A stretch of 64,000 nucleotides of DNA from Dermacentor variabilis (Eukaryota > Arthropoda > Arachnida > Ixodida > Ixodidae), in assembly GCF_050947875.1 (NCBI RefSeq), contig NW_027460291.1, forward strand, positions 26,681,868 through 26,745,867. Direction: 5' to 3'. The position numbers and the translations under genes are program-made. Of this stretch, positions 9,583 through 20,262 are shown in pieces. The notes under the pieces were generated by a model, which was not told the DNA's origin, did not search any database, and worked only from the letters and a program-made list of their open reading frames with translations. Each line of letters starts with the position of its first letter. Position 1 is the stretch's first letter.

Positions 9583-10257
9583 TCAGGGCTGACTTGGATT
9601 TACGCCGAAGTCTGGATTCAGAACTATGGTCGTCGAGGTAGATACGGCAGAATTGGAGAGGACAAGCGCATTGCTGGTTTCCAGAATTTCCTCGATGTAT
9701 GCTATCGTCGTGCCCTTGTTGATGGACTTGAACTCCTGGCTGAAGTTTCTCAGCATCACTTTCGCTTTCCCTCTGTGCAATCGAGCGATCCCAGTTGCGA
9801 CGCAGATTTCACGGTCGAACAGTAGACGTTGGTCACCCTCCTTGACGCCTTCTACGTCTGCGGGTGTTTCGCTGCCGTCAGAAATGACAATGCTGGAGCG
9901 AGGCGGGATGTTGACTTGATCTTCGAGCACACTGAAGGCGTGGTGACTACGATATCTCTCCACCAGTATCACTTGGTCTGTGGACAGCGGTATTGAATTC
10001 GACCTCAAGTCGATGATGGCACCGTCTTCGACCCGGAAGTCTATGCAGAGATTTACGTCTCGCGAGCATGTTGGAGGACAGCGATAGTTGTAGGGTAGGT
10101 CCGGTCATAAACCAATTCATGCCGTACAGATTCCTGTCAGCGTTATGAGGTGTGTTCCAGCTGTCCGAATTTGAGAGCCTTCCCATGCCGTCTTTACTTT
10201 CTTCAGCTTGGCGGAAAATAATGCATTGATGGCGGAGTAGTCGGCTGCTGTGTCCAC
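9583..10257 (-). pseudogene. Gypsy A, protease and linker to RT, broken
   Basis: The - strand reads VDTAADYSAINALFSAKLKK at 10250-10190. This is the aspartic protease site with the DTGA glycine replaced (DTAA). GSQIRTAGTHLITLTGIC follows. A 9583-10008 segment matches the PR-RT linker of Gypsy B (for example EDQVNIPPRSSIVI against DDDVTIPPRSSIAV). The protease is split from its upstream codons by the TIR element at 10261-11149. Confidence 0.82.
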
Positions 10258-10260
10258 TAA

Positions 10261-11149
10261 AGGTACGCCCACACTAGCGACAAAAACGCGCGCGACACGC
10301 TGCACGCGGCAAGCGCCCGCGCGGCAGACGCGTGTGGGCAATCCACAGTCGCGCTTTGCGGCACGCGGCAACTGCTCGTGGAGTCCCGCGTTGTCTCGTT
10401 CCATTCGATACTTCTCGTGACAACGCGCTCTCCGTTCTGCCCATTTCGTGTTCCATCGGAAGTGTCTGATTTCTTTTTTTGCGCCACTGCCGGCCACGCT
10501 CAGGCATGTCGGATACGGACGAGGAGCTACTGGTGACTGTGAACACTATAATACTTTTGTTCTTGTGCGACGCCAACGTGCCAGAAAGCGGATGACGAAG
10601 TTTTTGGTGCGGTACAGGGACACTGAGGGCCAGGCGCACACTCTGCTTCCCCGCCTTCACAACTTACTCACCTGTAATGCCAAACTGCTGTCCAATAATT
10701 TGCCAGCGGTTGGCGCGCAGCTCCTTGTCCGACGTTCGATTTATCATAGAGGCACGCATATCCGCGAACGGTTTCCGAAAACGCCTCCATTGCGAGGCGA
10801 CTTCTTCGTCGACGTCTCGGTGGCTGTGTGGTAAGGCTTAACAAAAACAGCCCCCTTGACTGGAAATGGCCTCTGAGGTTTTACGGCGCTGGTGTCACTG
10901 TTCAATCTCAGAGCCCATACATTGATTCTTTGCTTGTGCGACAGGTGGCACCACAAAAGCGCGGCTCGTAAACCGGCTCGCTTCTTATTGGTGCTCGTTT
11001 TGTGGCTGCCACGAAAAAATGGGTCTCGCACCCATTCGCGCGTTTGTCGCGCGTTGCTGCCGCTTTTCGTGAATCTTGCCGCACGCGACAGCACTGCTCG
11101 CCGCGCGCGGCCTGTGGAGCGCGTTTTTGTCGCTAGTGTGGACGTACCT
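10261..11149. mobile_element. 889 bp non-autonomous TIR element with TAA target duplication
   Basis: The ends are inverted repeats of about 30 bp with one visible mismatch: AGGTACGCCCACACTAGCGA at the left, and the right end in reverse complement beginning AGGTACGTCCACACTAGCGA. TAA flanks both sides (10258-10260 and 11150-11152). The 3 bp TWA-type duplication points to PIF/Harbinger. The element lies inside Gypsy A's protease codons; the coding match resumes as VDGHIVTAL on the far side. No transposase motif was found in any frame. Confidence 0.8.
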
Positions 11150-11152
11150 TAA

Positions 11153-12608
11153 GGCGGTGACTATGTGGCCGTCGACAAGCACATCCAGGTCGCTTGTTCT
11201 TTGTCTTGCGTTCCAGTTAGGTCTTCGCGTCGGATCACGGCTGTGTCGTGTTGACCTGTGGCACGCACATCGCGTCGTCAGGTCTTTTGGCGGTGCATTC
11301 TTTGCTACTAGGCTTCGTCGGGATGGCGGCATGTCGTTGTCATGTCGTCAAGATAGTCTCTTCAACGTCGTCGTCGTCGGCGGCGCAACCTCTTCGTTGG
11401 TTTGACGAAGAGCAATCATACCTCCATCGGCTGCTGCTTTTAGTTTTCCAGATATGGGATGACGGACTGGCGCCGGGCTACACCAGTGTATGATCGGCGC
11501 TGCGGCGACAGGTGGCAGCCTGGTGACGACGAACGGGATGGCCATCGAGGGCTCCGCTGAGTGGCGGCGATGCAGTCAGCGATGCCACGTGGTAACTCAC
11601 CAAGTTGTGGGCGTGGTGCGTTTACGGCGAATCCTCGTAGTCCCATTTCGCGGTATGGACACCGGCGGTAGACATGGCCGGCTTGTCCGCAATGGTAGCA
11701 GGGCGGGCGGTGGTCGGGGGCGCGCCAAATATCCGTCTTCCTCGCGGAACCCCAAACGATCGCTCAACCTCTTTGACGATTTCGGCGAGTGAGGCCGCTT
11801 GAGGCTGCGACCTTGGGTACAACTTCTGCAGCTCTTCCCGTACGAGCGCTCTGATAGTCTCGCGCAGATCGTCGGTGGCCAGTGATATAACTCCGGCGTA
11901 GTTTGCGGAGTTCGTGCAGCCGTTGAATTGGCGCTTCCGCCCTTCGGGTGTCTTCTGAATGCTGGTGGCCTCGCGAAGAAACTCGTAGACAGTCTTCAAA
12001 GGAAATTGCAATATTCCGGCAAAACGTTCCTCCTTCACACCATGCATGAGTAGGCGGACTTTCTTCTCCTCACATTTCCGGGTCGGCGTGGCGGAATAGA
12101 CGGCTCACCTCCTGCGTGAACATCGCGATGGTCTCATTAGGCAGCTGCAATCTGGTTTCTGTAGAGCTTGGACTCGTTCTCGGCGTACGACGTTTAAGAC
12201 TGTCTGCAGGAAGCCGCTTCGGAATAGGTCCCACGTCCTTAAGCTGGCTTCTCGGTTCTCGAACCACATCCTGGCGGCGTCTTACAATGCGAAAAAGACC
12301 TGTTTCAGTTTGTCGTCGTTCTTCCAGATGTTAAATGTAGCTACCCTCCCATGCGTCTCAAGCCAGCCGTCCTAGTTCTCGAATGTTGAAAGGCGAAACG
12401 TAGCAGGCTCCCTGCGCTGCTGCACCACGATGGGTGACGCTGGGGCTGCCATTGGGGTTGACTTGGCGACGTTCTTTCTGGTGGTCTCAGGCAAAAGTCC
12501 GTGCTTCGAGAGCAATCCTTGCAGCCTGCGGCTACCTAGCGGGTTCTTGGCAACGTTGTTTTCTTGCGCGTTCGGGCTTTGGTCACAGCTTTGTCCAGTA
12601 CAGTACAT
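11153..12608 (-). pseudogene. Gypsy A, gag, broken
   Basis: The probable ATG is the complement of 12606-12608, shortly after the primer binding site. Pieces include QQRREPATFRLSTFEN (12372-12430), ending in a stop where relatives have Trp; a segment at 12070-12267 (NETIAMFTQEVSRLFRHADPEM); and LRETIRALVREELQKLYP near 11850. A CCHC knuckle with all ligands intact follows, CYHCGQAGHVYRRC (complement near 11655-11705), then GLRGFAVNAPRPQ. This is a normal Gypsy Gag order, disabled by frameshifts and stops. Confidence 0.85.
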
Positions 12609-12611
12609 GAA

Positions 12612-12629
12612 CGCAAAGCACCTCCACCA
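12612..12629 (-). promoter_or_regulatory. Gypsy A primer binding site
   Basis: The - strand reads TGGTGGAGGTGCTTTGCG two bases after the LTR end (TGACA, then TC). The equivalent site of Gypsy B reads TGGTGGAGGTGCGGGG. I do not recognise the tRNA with confidence. Confidence 0.6.
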
Positions 12630-12631
12630 GA

Positions 12632-12874
12632 TGTCACGGGGTAGTGACGGTAAAAACATAGTAGCAATACTGTGAAAGACGAAATTGCCTTTGATTTTGC
12701 GAACCTGTGCCCACGAAAACAGACTACACCTAAAGCACAACGATAGCGGCGACCACAGTGCGCGATCGTCTAAATCTGATCTACCGGTCAAGCTCATCGG
12801 CTTTTATACACGAACCATCGAACGTTCCAGAGTAATCGCTGGTGCCCGCGTGTCTTCGAGAAATTTCCGCTACA
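12632..12874 (-). repeat. 5' LTR of Gypsy A
   Basis: 243 bp on the - strand from TGTAGCGG to CGTGACA, with a TATAAAAG box (complement at 12801-12808). It lies just upstream of the primer binding site and gag. The 5' boundary is inferred from the TG/CA rule, because the partner LTR is outside the window. Confidence 0.65.
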
Positions 12875-12891
12875 TGCAGGCACGTCCCGTG

Positions 12892-12893
<2 letters not shown>

Positions 12894-12956
<63 letters not shown>

Positions 12957-12995
12957 ATGTATGTATGTATATGTATGTATGTATGTATATATATA
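12894..12995. repeat. (TA)n and (TGTA)n microsatellite
   Basis: About 26 TA units, then TG and TGTA/TATG repeats. It lies directly beyond the right edge of Gypsy A. Open frames across it are low complexity and not genes. Confidence 0.95.
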
Positions 12996-13129
12996 AAAAG
13001 AAAGAGAGCAATAAGCAAATACCGCAGAAACCGTTCCTTTCCATTCTGCGACCCTTTAAAATCACCCAACATTTCCCAGAACACTGACGAAGAAACACCA
13101 GAGACCTCACGCCTTCGTTAGAAATCACT

Positions 13130-14269
13130 CAATGTATGCGATAAAGCGCATCCTCACCGAAGCACGCGCATCGATGCGCCATGATGTCCTGCCTGTTGTT
13201 CGTCTCCGGCAGGCCCATAAAATTGTTAGTCTGAAGACGGACTGCGCCTCCGGTGCCGGCCCTTCGCACAAGAGCCCGTCCGCCGGGTTACACGATCCTT
13301 CAGGCTCAGAAATGGCTTCCTTGCCACCAAAGCATGCCCATCGACAACCTAATGATGCCTTGCACGTGGTCCGTTTTAGGCAGGACGAGAGATGGTAGCG
13401 GTTTGAGCTTACGTTCGCGAGTCCGGGCTAAACAGCCCCCAACTCTACCCCTTCCCAGCGTATTCAGACCGCCCCTGTGGCAAATTATGATGCGCAAGTA
13501 TAGGGACGTGAGTTCTGTGTGGCCGAAGAGCCCCTTCCCAACCGCTAACGAAGCCCCCATCGCTGGGCCGTCTGCGTCACCAGGTGTTTGGTGCGTTGCG
13601 ACACCACGTACCCGAGCACATGAGGGTTCGACCCTCTCTCGTGCAGCCGTGTGCGGGGTAGCTGCGTCTGGGGAAAGGGGGATCCTTGGGGTTGAGCCGA
13701 TGCTCAGTGTTTGGACCTTTAAGGCCGCCCGGCGGAGGCAGCACACCTCTTCGGCCTCTGCTTCAGATAGAAACCTCCAGACTGACCCGCCTTGAGGAAA
13801 TCGGCAGCCGCCTTTTCATGTCCCTCTCTTCAATTTTTTGCTTTCGGTCTCGCTGTCTCTTCTTTCCTGTCTTCTTATCACTTCTCACTATCGAATTTAT
13901 GGCCAGCAAAGGTTAACCTGGTGTAGGTATCCAACCTTGGGTATTTTAGTTTATAGTAGCTACGTACAGCAGGCGTCTGCGTTTTCTCCCGGACTCGTGT
14001 CGTCCCATTGTTGGGCTCGGGGGTGGGCGGCTGGCTTAGCTACCGGAACTACACGAATTCTGTACGGCTAAGACGTCGTTCCCCCTCTTTCCAATCGTCC
14101 TCTTTCCAAAAGAGGGCGCACCGAAGAAACTTTCCAGCTGTTCAGCCAGCGCAAAGAAACCTTCCCCCGTGTCCATGTGGTACACCGTCAAGATCCCGAA
14201 AAGACAGAATTATTTCACTTTTCATTGTAGCTACATGTCTAACCGACATACTAGGTGCTAGCTACAAAG
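13130..14269 (+). other. Presumed 5' untranslated region of I-type LINE copy 1
   Basis: The part from about 13640 is shared with a second copy at 35735-36066 and 40618-41034 (GTGTTTGGACCTTTAAG, GTAGCTACGTACAGC and neighbouring blocks), so it belongs to the repeat. No coding frame is credible. AGGGTTCGACCCT at about 13624 matches a pol III B box, but no A box was identified. The left boundary is uncertain. Confidence 0.55.
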
Positions 14270-15008
14270 TGATGAAAATGAGCAGTGGCGACCTTCTTGA
14301 GGTGCGTGATATTCAACAGCATGGCAAACTCTCAAATCTCTTAGCATTCCATAATGTGGCAATCACTGTTACCCCAATTGATCACTGAACTCATGTCAAG
14401 GAGTTCTCTGATGAAGATATGTGGAGCCTGTGCCAGAAAGAGCTCCTGGAGGGCTGCAAAGAACACAAGGTGAATCAAGTGCAAAGAATAAAAATCAAGT
14501 GGGACAACCAGGATATTCCAGCTAAACACCTCGTCCTCACCATTGCATCGAGCGTGCTACCGGAAACTCTAGAAACAAGATATACCAAAATTCGTGCCAG
14601 ACCTGACATCCCAATTCCCCGAAGATGATTTGTCAGAGATATGGCTATAATTCGCAAAGCTGCTGAGGCCGACTGACCTGTGCAAAATGTGGCGAACACG
14701 AATCCGAGAACGACAGTGGCACACTCCGTTGTTCCAATTGTGACGGTGGACATGGAGCATACTCTCGAACTCGCCCCACATGTAAAAAAGAAAAATAGAT
14801 AATTACAATGAAAATCAAGGAGAACATCTCATTTCAAGAAGCGCGGAAACTTGTTTCCTTTTTCCATAGCACAGTGTATGCTGATGCGGCTTGCAAGGGG
14901 GCAACGTCGCAGCAGACACCGGCCCGGCCCACAAAGAGTGTGGTTGCGACCGTGCCACCAGCCCCTTTGGCGACAGCAGCCAGCGTTGCTGCGCCGTCCC
15001 TGAAGTAG
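14270..15008 (+). pseudogene. I-type LINE ORF1 (Gag-like), broken
   Basis: Fragments read SSGDLLEVRDIQQHGKLSNL, then a stop, then KEFSDEDMWSLCQKELLEGC, LVLTIASSVLPETLETRY and PIPRR. A degenerate Cys/His region follows (CGEHESENDSGTLRCSNCDG and AYSRTRPTCKKEK near 14690-14795) and an FQEARKLVSF tail. The order matches ORF1 RNA-binding proteins of tick I-type LINEs as I know them. At least two stops and frame changes make it non-coding. Confidence 0.75.
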
Positions 15009-15284
15009 GACCAATCGACCTCTGAGTTGGTGGTCTCCAAGCCATGCTTTTCGACTCAAGGCCTAACTTGAAAGCTTCCGCTCATTCGAGCGCAAGGTAG
15101 CGGCTCCCTGGAGTCTATGGACACAACCCCGATCCATACGGCGCATTCAGCGCCTCGGGAGCGGCGTGAATCTCGCGACTGCTCAAAGAAAGGCAAAATC
15201 CGAATCACGGAGCCTGAAAAAGGCTCCGTAAGCCAACTTGCCGACTTGACTCCTCTTGACACACAACATAAAAACACAAACAAT

Positions 15285-16338
15285 ATGGCTACACATATAA
15301 TACACTGGAATGTAAGAAGTCTTATCCACAACTTGGATGACATTAAATAACTCTTACACAAATAAATCCAAAGATGATGTGTGTTCAGGAGGCACATCTT
15401 GAATCTTCTCAAACAAGCTTTCTTCTTCAGTACGCCATCTTTGCTAAACACCGCAAGAATGCGAACGCCTTGTCTGCTGCTGTAGCAAGTTGTCAAGTCT
15501 GTAGCTTCTCACCATATCGCCCTCCAGACGCCCCTTGAGCCACTGTCAGTCCGGGCAATTCCTTATAAGTTGGTCACTGTATGTTGCACATACATACCAC
15601 GAAATTATCGTATCGGGAAAAGTGATTTTTATAACCTATTTGATCAGCTTCCGGACCTCCATATACTCGTAGGCGATTCTAATGACCACAACACCATGTG
15701 GGGAGACTTGCGATGCGACGCGAGAGGTCGTTTCGTTGAAAATTTTATTGTAAGCTCCGGTGCGTGCCTCTTCAACAAGGAGCCAACGTATAATATTCAT
15801 CATAATTCATATCCATCAATATACCTGTCGATTGCCTGTGCTTCAATTGTTCCTTTCTTTCAATGGCATGTAACTGAAAATCCATATTGAAGTGACCACT
15901 TCCCCGTAATTTTAAATTTAATATGTCAACACGAATGCCCTCCACATACCCCCAGGTGGAAACTAACCTCCGCCGAATGGAATCGTTTTAAGGAATCCAC
16001 TTACTTATCCCATCTTATCCCCGATTTGAGCATATATGAAGCAGTAGCGTATTCTACTTGTTTTATACTCGACGCAGCAGAAAAAAATTATTCCACAAAC
16101 ACAAGGACGGTCATGTAAAAGACGGGTCTCCTGGTGGAATGAGCAGCGCAGACTGGCACGACAGAAACAAAAGAAAGCGTGGGGTTTGCTGCGTCGTTCC
16201 CCTAGTGCAGAAAACCTAGCTAGCTGGTAGAGGTTTCTCTTGGGCATCACATCCTGCACGCGAGTCTAAAGTATGGATTGGCGTAAGAAAGGTAAAGGTG
16301 CAGCAAATCCACCCACTGCACTTAGTTGACGACCAAGG
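15285..16338 (+). pseudogene. I-type LINE ORF2, APE endonuclease, broken
   Basis: Starts at ATHIIHWNVRSLIHNLDDIK (15288-15348), the usual HWNxRS opening of this nuclease, followed by a stop. Next come KMMCVQEAHLESSQTS (the catalytic QE pair), VTVCCTYIPRNYR, ILVGDSNDHNTMWG (the GDSN motif) and a terminal segment ending near 16338. Stops at several positions. Confidence 0.8.
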
Positions 16339-16347
16339 GATTACCTT

Positions 16348-16585
16348 AATAATAATTATGGGGTTTTACGTGCCAAAACCACTTTCTGAATATGAGGAAC
16401 GCCGTAGTGGAGGACTCCGGAAATTTCGACCACCTGGGGTTCTTTAACGTGCGCCTAAATCTAAGTACACGGGTGTTTTCGCATTTCGCCCCCATCGAAA
16501 TGCGGCCGCCGTTACCGGGATTCGATCCCGCGACCTCGTGCTCAGCAGCCTAACACCATAGCCACTGAGCAACCACGGCGGGTGA
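16348..16585 (-). mobile_element. Ruka-type tRNA-derived SINE, copy 1
   Basis: On the - strand the head reads TGGTTGCTCAGTGGC (A box) and, about 35 bp later, GGGATCGAATCCC (B box), then the Ruka body and a 3' end in CCCCATAATTATT. It is flanked by a 9 bp imperfect target duplication, GATTACCTT (16339-16347) and GATTACATT (16586-16594). It inserted into the I-type LINE. Ruka is a tick SINE family transcribed by pol III and moved by LINE enzymes. Confidence 0.88.
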
Positions 16586-16594
16586 GATTACATT

Positions 16595-17880
16595 GGAAGA
16601 CCAGGCGAACACTCTGGGCGAACACTTGGTCATTTATGGAGCTACATACATTACACAAAACATTACATTACACAAAATCATTCCTTAAATATAAGAAAGT
16701 AGCTGAACTTCAGTCACTGGACCGTGAATGTCGTCCGAATAAACCATACAACCGTCTTTTTAATATTGCCGAGCTTAAAGCTGCCTTGAGCTCATGTAGA
16801 AGCTCTGCACTGGGAGCTGATAGAATCATGTATGATATGATTAAAAACTTACACAACGACACACAGATGGCACTTCTGGCACTTTTCAACTCTATCTGAG
16901 CAGCCGCATACCTCCCATCCACATGGAAGGAAGCTATTGTTATTCCCGTCTTGAAGCTGGGTAAAGACCCTTTCTTGTAAGCAAGTTATCGCCCTATAGC
17001 TCTTACACGTTGCCTGTGTAGGCTTTTCGAAAAAAATTCTTAATCGACGACTCATACATTTCCCTGAACGGAACAATATGTTTGATGCCTTTCAGCGTGG
17101 CTTCAGAAAAGGGTAATCAATAACTTATCATCTTATGCGCACTGAAGGAAATATCCGTGATGCATTTGTACATAAACCGCTTTCCTTATCAATATTCCTC
17201 CATACGGAGAAGGCGTATGACACAACGTGGCGTTATGGGATCTTGAGCGACTTGTCGGGAATGGGCATACGTGGAAATATGTTAAACATACTAGAAAGAT
17301 CTTTGTCCATCTATACCTTCCGCGTGAAAATTGTCAACGTATTGTCGCGACCTTTTATACAAGAAACGGGTGTACCCCAAGGACGCATGCTTAGCTGCAT
17401 GCTCTTTATCGTGAAGATGAACACGCTTCGTGCTTCATTACCGCCAGCCATTTTATATTACGTCTATGTAGACGACATTTAAATAGGTTTCAAATCGCGC
17501 ATCCTTGCAGTCTGTGGCAGGCAAGTACAACAGGGCTTGAACGAAGTGTCGACATGGCCAAACGAAAACGGATTTAAAGTGAAGCCCAACAAAAGTTCTT
17601 GTGTGCTTTTCACAAGAAAGAAAGGGCTCATTGCAGATCGCAACTTCGAAATGTGTGGGCAATACATACCTGTGAATAATGAGCACAAGTACTTGGGCAT
17701 TACACTTCACTCTAAACTGACTTTTATCCCACACATAAGATATCTCAAGGTGAAATGTTTAAAAAGAATTACTTACTAAACGTTATCCCACACGACTTAG
17801 GGCAGCGACAGGAAGTGTTTAATGAATCTTTACCAGAGCCTCATTCGATCACGATTGGACTATGGTCCATGATAGTGTAT
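16595..17880 (+). pseudogene. I-type LINE ORF2, reverse transcriptase, broken
   Basis: Pieces: FNIAELKAALSSCRSSALGADR, IPVLKLGKDP, YRPIALT, then the open stretch from 17135 with LHTEKAYDTTW (RT motif A with Asp replaced by Glu), TGVPQGRMLSCMLF (motif B) and YYVYVDDI followed by a stop (motif C YVDD). Further on are LNEVSTWPNENGFKVKPNKS, FTRKKG and YLGITL. The order is right for RT fingers, palm and thumb. Multiple stops. Confidence 0.85.
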
Positions 17881-18059
17881 AAGCGCGATTGAACGAGGAC
17901 GTAGAAAGAAACAGATACAGAGAGACAGCGCTTGGCGAGTGCCGTAATCTATCATTCTGCCGCGCCGAGCGCGCTAAAGATGCCAGATCCCCTCCACCAT
18001 CCAGGTATCTGGCTGGCCACTGGCGTTTTCAGAACAAGTACCATCGAAAGTTTATACCT

Positions 18060-19760
18060 AGAATCAAATGAGTGCCACTCCATCTCCAGAGAGCATACAT
18101 CAGCCTAACATATTTTCTGAAAGTTCACTCTAATCATCAACATACGTGTTCTAATACCGTTAACAATGTGAAATATGTGACACCCGTTCGTAATCGTTCC
18201 TCTGTAACACAGCCTTTCTCACTGCCCGTGACGGAGCTTAGCGTTGAAATGGATGTCCCACTCCTCGAACATCGCTTAATGCCTCCAGCTAGGCTGCTGC
18301 CACCTTGGGAGTGGCAGCTGATAGAATGTGATATACCCTTTCTACAAGTTACAAAGCACGCTCCAGAGATCGAAATCCGAACGCATTTTCTAGAACTACA
18401 GTACAAGCACCCCTACCCGGAGTTCTCCACAGACGCATCGAAGTCACATGCCGGAGTGTCCCATGCAGCCGTCGGTCCATCCTTCTCGGAATCCGATGTA
18501 CTGCATCCGTAAACAAGTATCGCTACGGCTGACGCCCATGCTCTATTGTCAGTTGTAAAGCATATAAAGAAATCAAACTTCCAAAAAAAACAATTAGATA
18601 TACTGACTCCCTAAGCGTCGTGAAGGCCTTCATGTCACTCTGTAAGCAGAAGAATCCCGTACTTAATGAGCTATATTCCGACTTGTGTAAAGCATACATA
18701 TCTTACAAGCATGTCATTACATGCTGGGTGCCTAGCCATAGGGGCATCGAGGCTAATGTTCTGGCGGACCATATGGCCACGTTAATTGCATCGCAACCTG
18801 TTAATCCTACCACTGCTGCCCTTGTCACAGATCTGAGACCTTTCCCACGAAAGAAACTGTGAAACCACTAGCAACGCATGTGGGATGCGGAAACAAATAA
18901 GCTGCACGTGATAAAGCCACTGTTACCTTTCTGGCTCTCTGCAAGAAAATAACGCCTAACAGATGTCCTATTCTGTCGTCTCAGAGTAGGACACACATTT
19001 GGCACCCATAATTTTCTACTCACGCTGACCATCCTCCACGTCCTCCTGGAGTGTCGTGAAGCCGAGTGTGAGAGACATTTTCCCCTAGCATACAGGCTGC
19101 ACATGTCACATATCATTGAAGTAGTAAAGGCAAGGCGCAGAAGACCAGGACTCAAGAAGAACACAAACGTTTGTGTTCTTCTTCTATAGTCCTGGTCTCC
19201 TGCGCCTTGCCTTTACTACTTCAAGCATGAACCAACTAGCCCAAGCAAGAGTTTTACTTCACATATCATGTTTCTCGGTCCAGAAGTGTTTTTCGATTCT
19301 AATACAGTCCTATGTTTTCTGAAAGATGTTGTCTTGCACGTTATAAGACCCATACATTCGTTGCCCTTCTTCTCTACAGAGGATCCCACTGCGTTTGTAG
19401 TATTGTGTAACATACACGCCTCCAGGCCCTTCTGTTTCAAGGGCCATGGTGAGCCAATAGTGCTCTAGACAAATTTCTCACCCGACATATTTTGTATACC
19501 ATATCATTTTTTAGCAAAGCACGGTACACGTCATAGTACATGTCATCAGTCATCCCTATAATCTTATTAGACGTATATTTTACGCACTCTGCAGCGACTA
19601 TTTCAAGGCCATTTGAAAGCCACGTCACATCAACTTCATAGAACTCATCACTCCACTGCGAAGCCACTAACACTGGCATGGCGCTCTTTGGCCGTAACTA
19701 GCCCTTGCGCCAACAAACACATTCGTTCAACGAAGCCCCCCGCTCGTTTTGCTTGCTGTA
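18060..19760 (+). pseudogene. I-type LINE ORF2, RNase H and C-terminal region, broken
   Basis: RNase H motifs: FSTDASKSHAGVS (first Asp), ADAHALLSVVKH, ILTDSLSVVKAF and WVPSHRGIEANVLADHMA. A zinc-like C-terminal segment follows (LRVGHTFGTHNFLLT, VLLECREAECERHFPLAY). The frame RLHMSHI is cut by a 142 bp insertion and resumes as MFLGPEVFFDSNTVLCFLKD at 19268. It can be traced to about 19740 (ANKHIRSTKP). Confidence 0.8.
19117..19258. mobile_element. 142 bp hairpin insertion with 11 bp target duplication
   Basis: Two arms of about 52 bp face each other. The left starts TGAAGTAGTAAAGGCAAGGC and the right is its near-perfect reverse complement, with a few mismatches and two extra bases. A single-stranded tail follows, GCATGAACCAACTAGCCCAA onward to TTTTACT. 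TCACATATCAT flanks both sides (19106-19116 and 19259-19269). Removing the insert restores the LINE frame. It behaves like a very short retroposon or fold-back element; I do not know a named family for it. Confidence 0.7.
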
Positions 19761-20082
19761 GGGCTGGAAAACTGTGACCTTCCATAATTCTGGGGCGAAA
19801 TTAGTCTTCAGGTCTCGCTGCCGTTTGTCAACATGCTTTACAATTTCTATGTGCATTGGTTGTCAACATGGAGGTATCAACAATAACCCATCATCGAAAA
19901 GGCACATTGAGAATATATTTTATTCCTGAGAACGAAATTCACTGTTCCAGAGCGCCTCTCAGCACCTCACAAATTCTGTATCTGGTGTGTTGAAGTCCAT
20001 AAGAAACTGACTTTTTAAAGAAAAATACACGTACGTCGCACAATGCTGTTTCTATCCTAAACTGCCTCTCCGTAAATTGCAG
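19761..20082 (+). other. Presumed intron upstream of the TBP-like exon
   Basis: No gene seen. The last 40 bases contain TTTCTATCC and CTGCCTCTCC pyrimidine runs, a possible branch site (CTAAAC near 20057) and the acceptor AG at 20081-20082. Confidence 0.5.
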
Positions 20083-20262
20083 GAACATCGTGGCCACGGT
20101 AAACCTCTGCTGCCCGCTCGACCTCCGCCAGATCGCATTGCGGGCTCGCAACGCCGAGTACAACCCGCGCAGGTTCGCCGCCGTGATTATGCGCATACGG
20201 GAGCCCCGCACCACGGCGCTGCTGTTCCGATCCGGGAAAATTGTCTGCACCGGGGCGAGAAG
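20083..20262 (+). CDS. Internal exon of a TATA-binding-protein-like gene (first core repeat)
   Basis: 180 bp, flanked by ATTGCAG at the acceptor and AAG|GTGATG at the donor. It enters in the third base of a codon (CA|G = Gln is expected) and leaves after AG of a Ser codon. The protein contains [20 protein letters not shown], then [20 protein letters not shown], then [19 protein letters not shown]. By my count about 50 of 60 residues match the human TBP core. This is half of the saddle that binds the TATA minor groove and recruits TFIIA/TFIIB. The lack of stops and exact phase match to 32315-32378 argue for a live gene. Canonical arthropod TBPs are closer to human TBP than this, so a paralogue (TBP2/TRF-like) is inferred. 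Confidence 0.85.

Larger units (their letters stand above)
13130..19760 (+). mobile_element. Decayed I-type (Jockey superfamily) LINE, copy 1
   Basis: Homology blocks in order: 5' region, ORF1 with CCHC knuckles, APE endonuclease, reverse transcriptase, RNase H and a C-terminal tail. RNase H downstream of RT indicates the I group. The element has many stops and frameshifts and carries two later insertions (a Ruka SINE at 16348-16585 and a hairpin element at 19117-19258). Its ends are approximate. Confidence 0.85.

Noticed and set aside
19437..19679. 80-codon - strand frame
   Set aside because: The + strand here reads the decayed C-terminus of the I-type LINE (ILRTLQRLFQGHLKATSHQL), so the - frame is a shadow.
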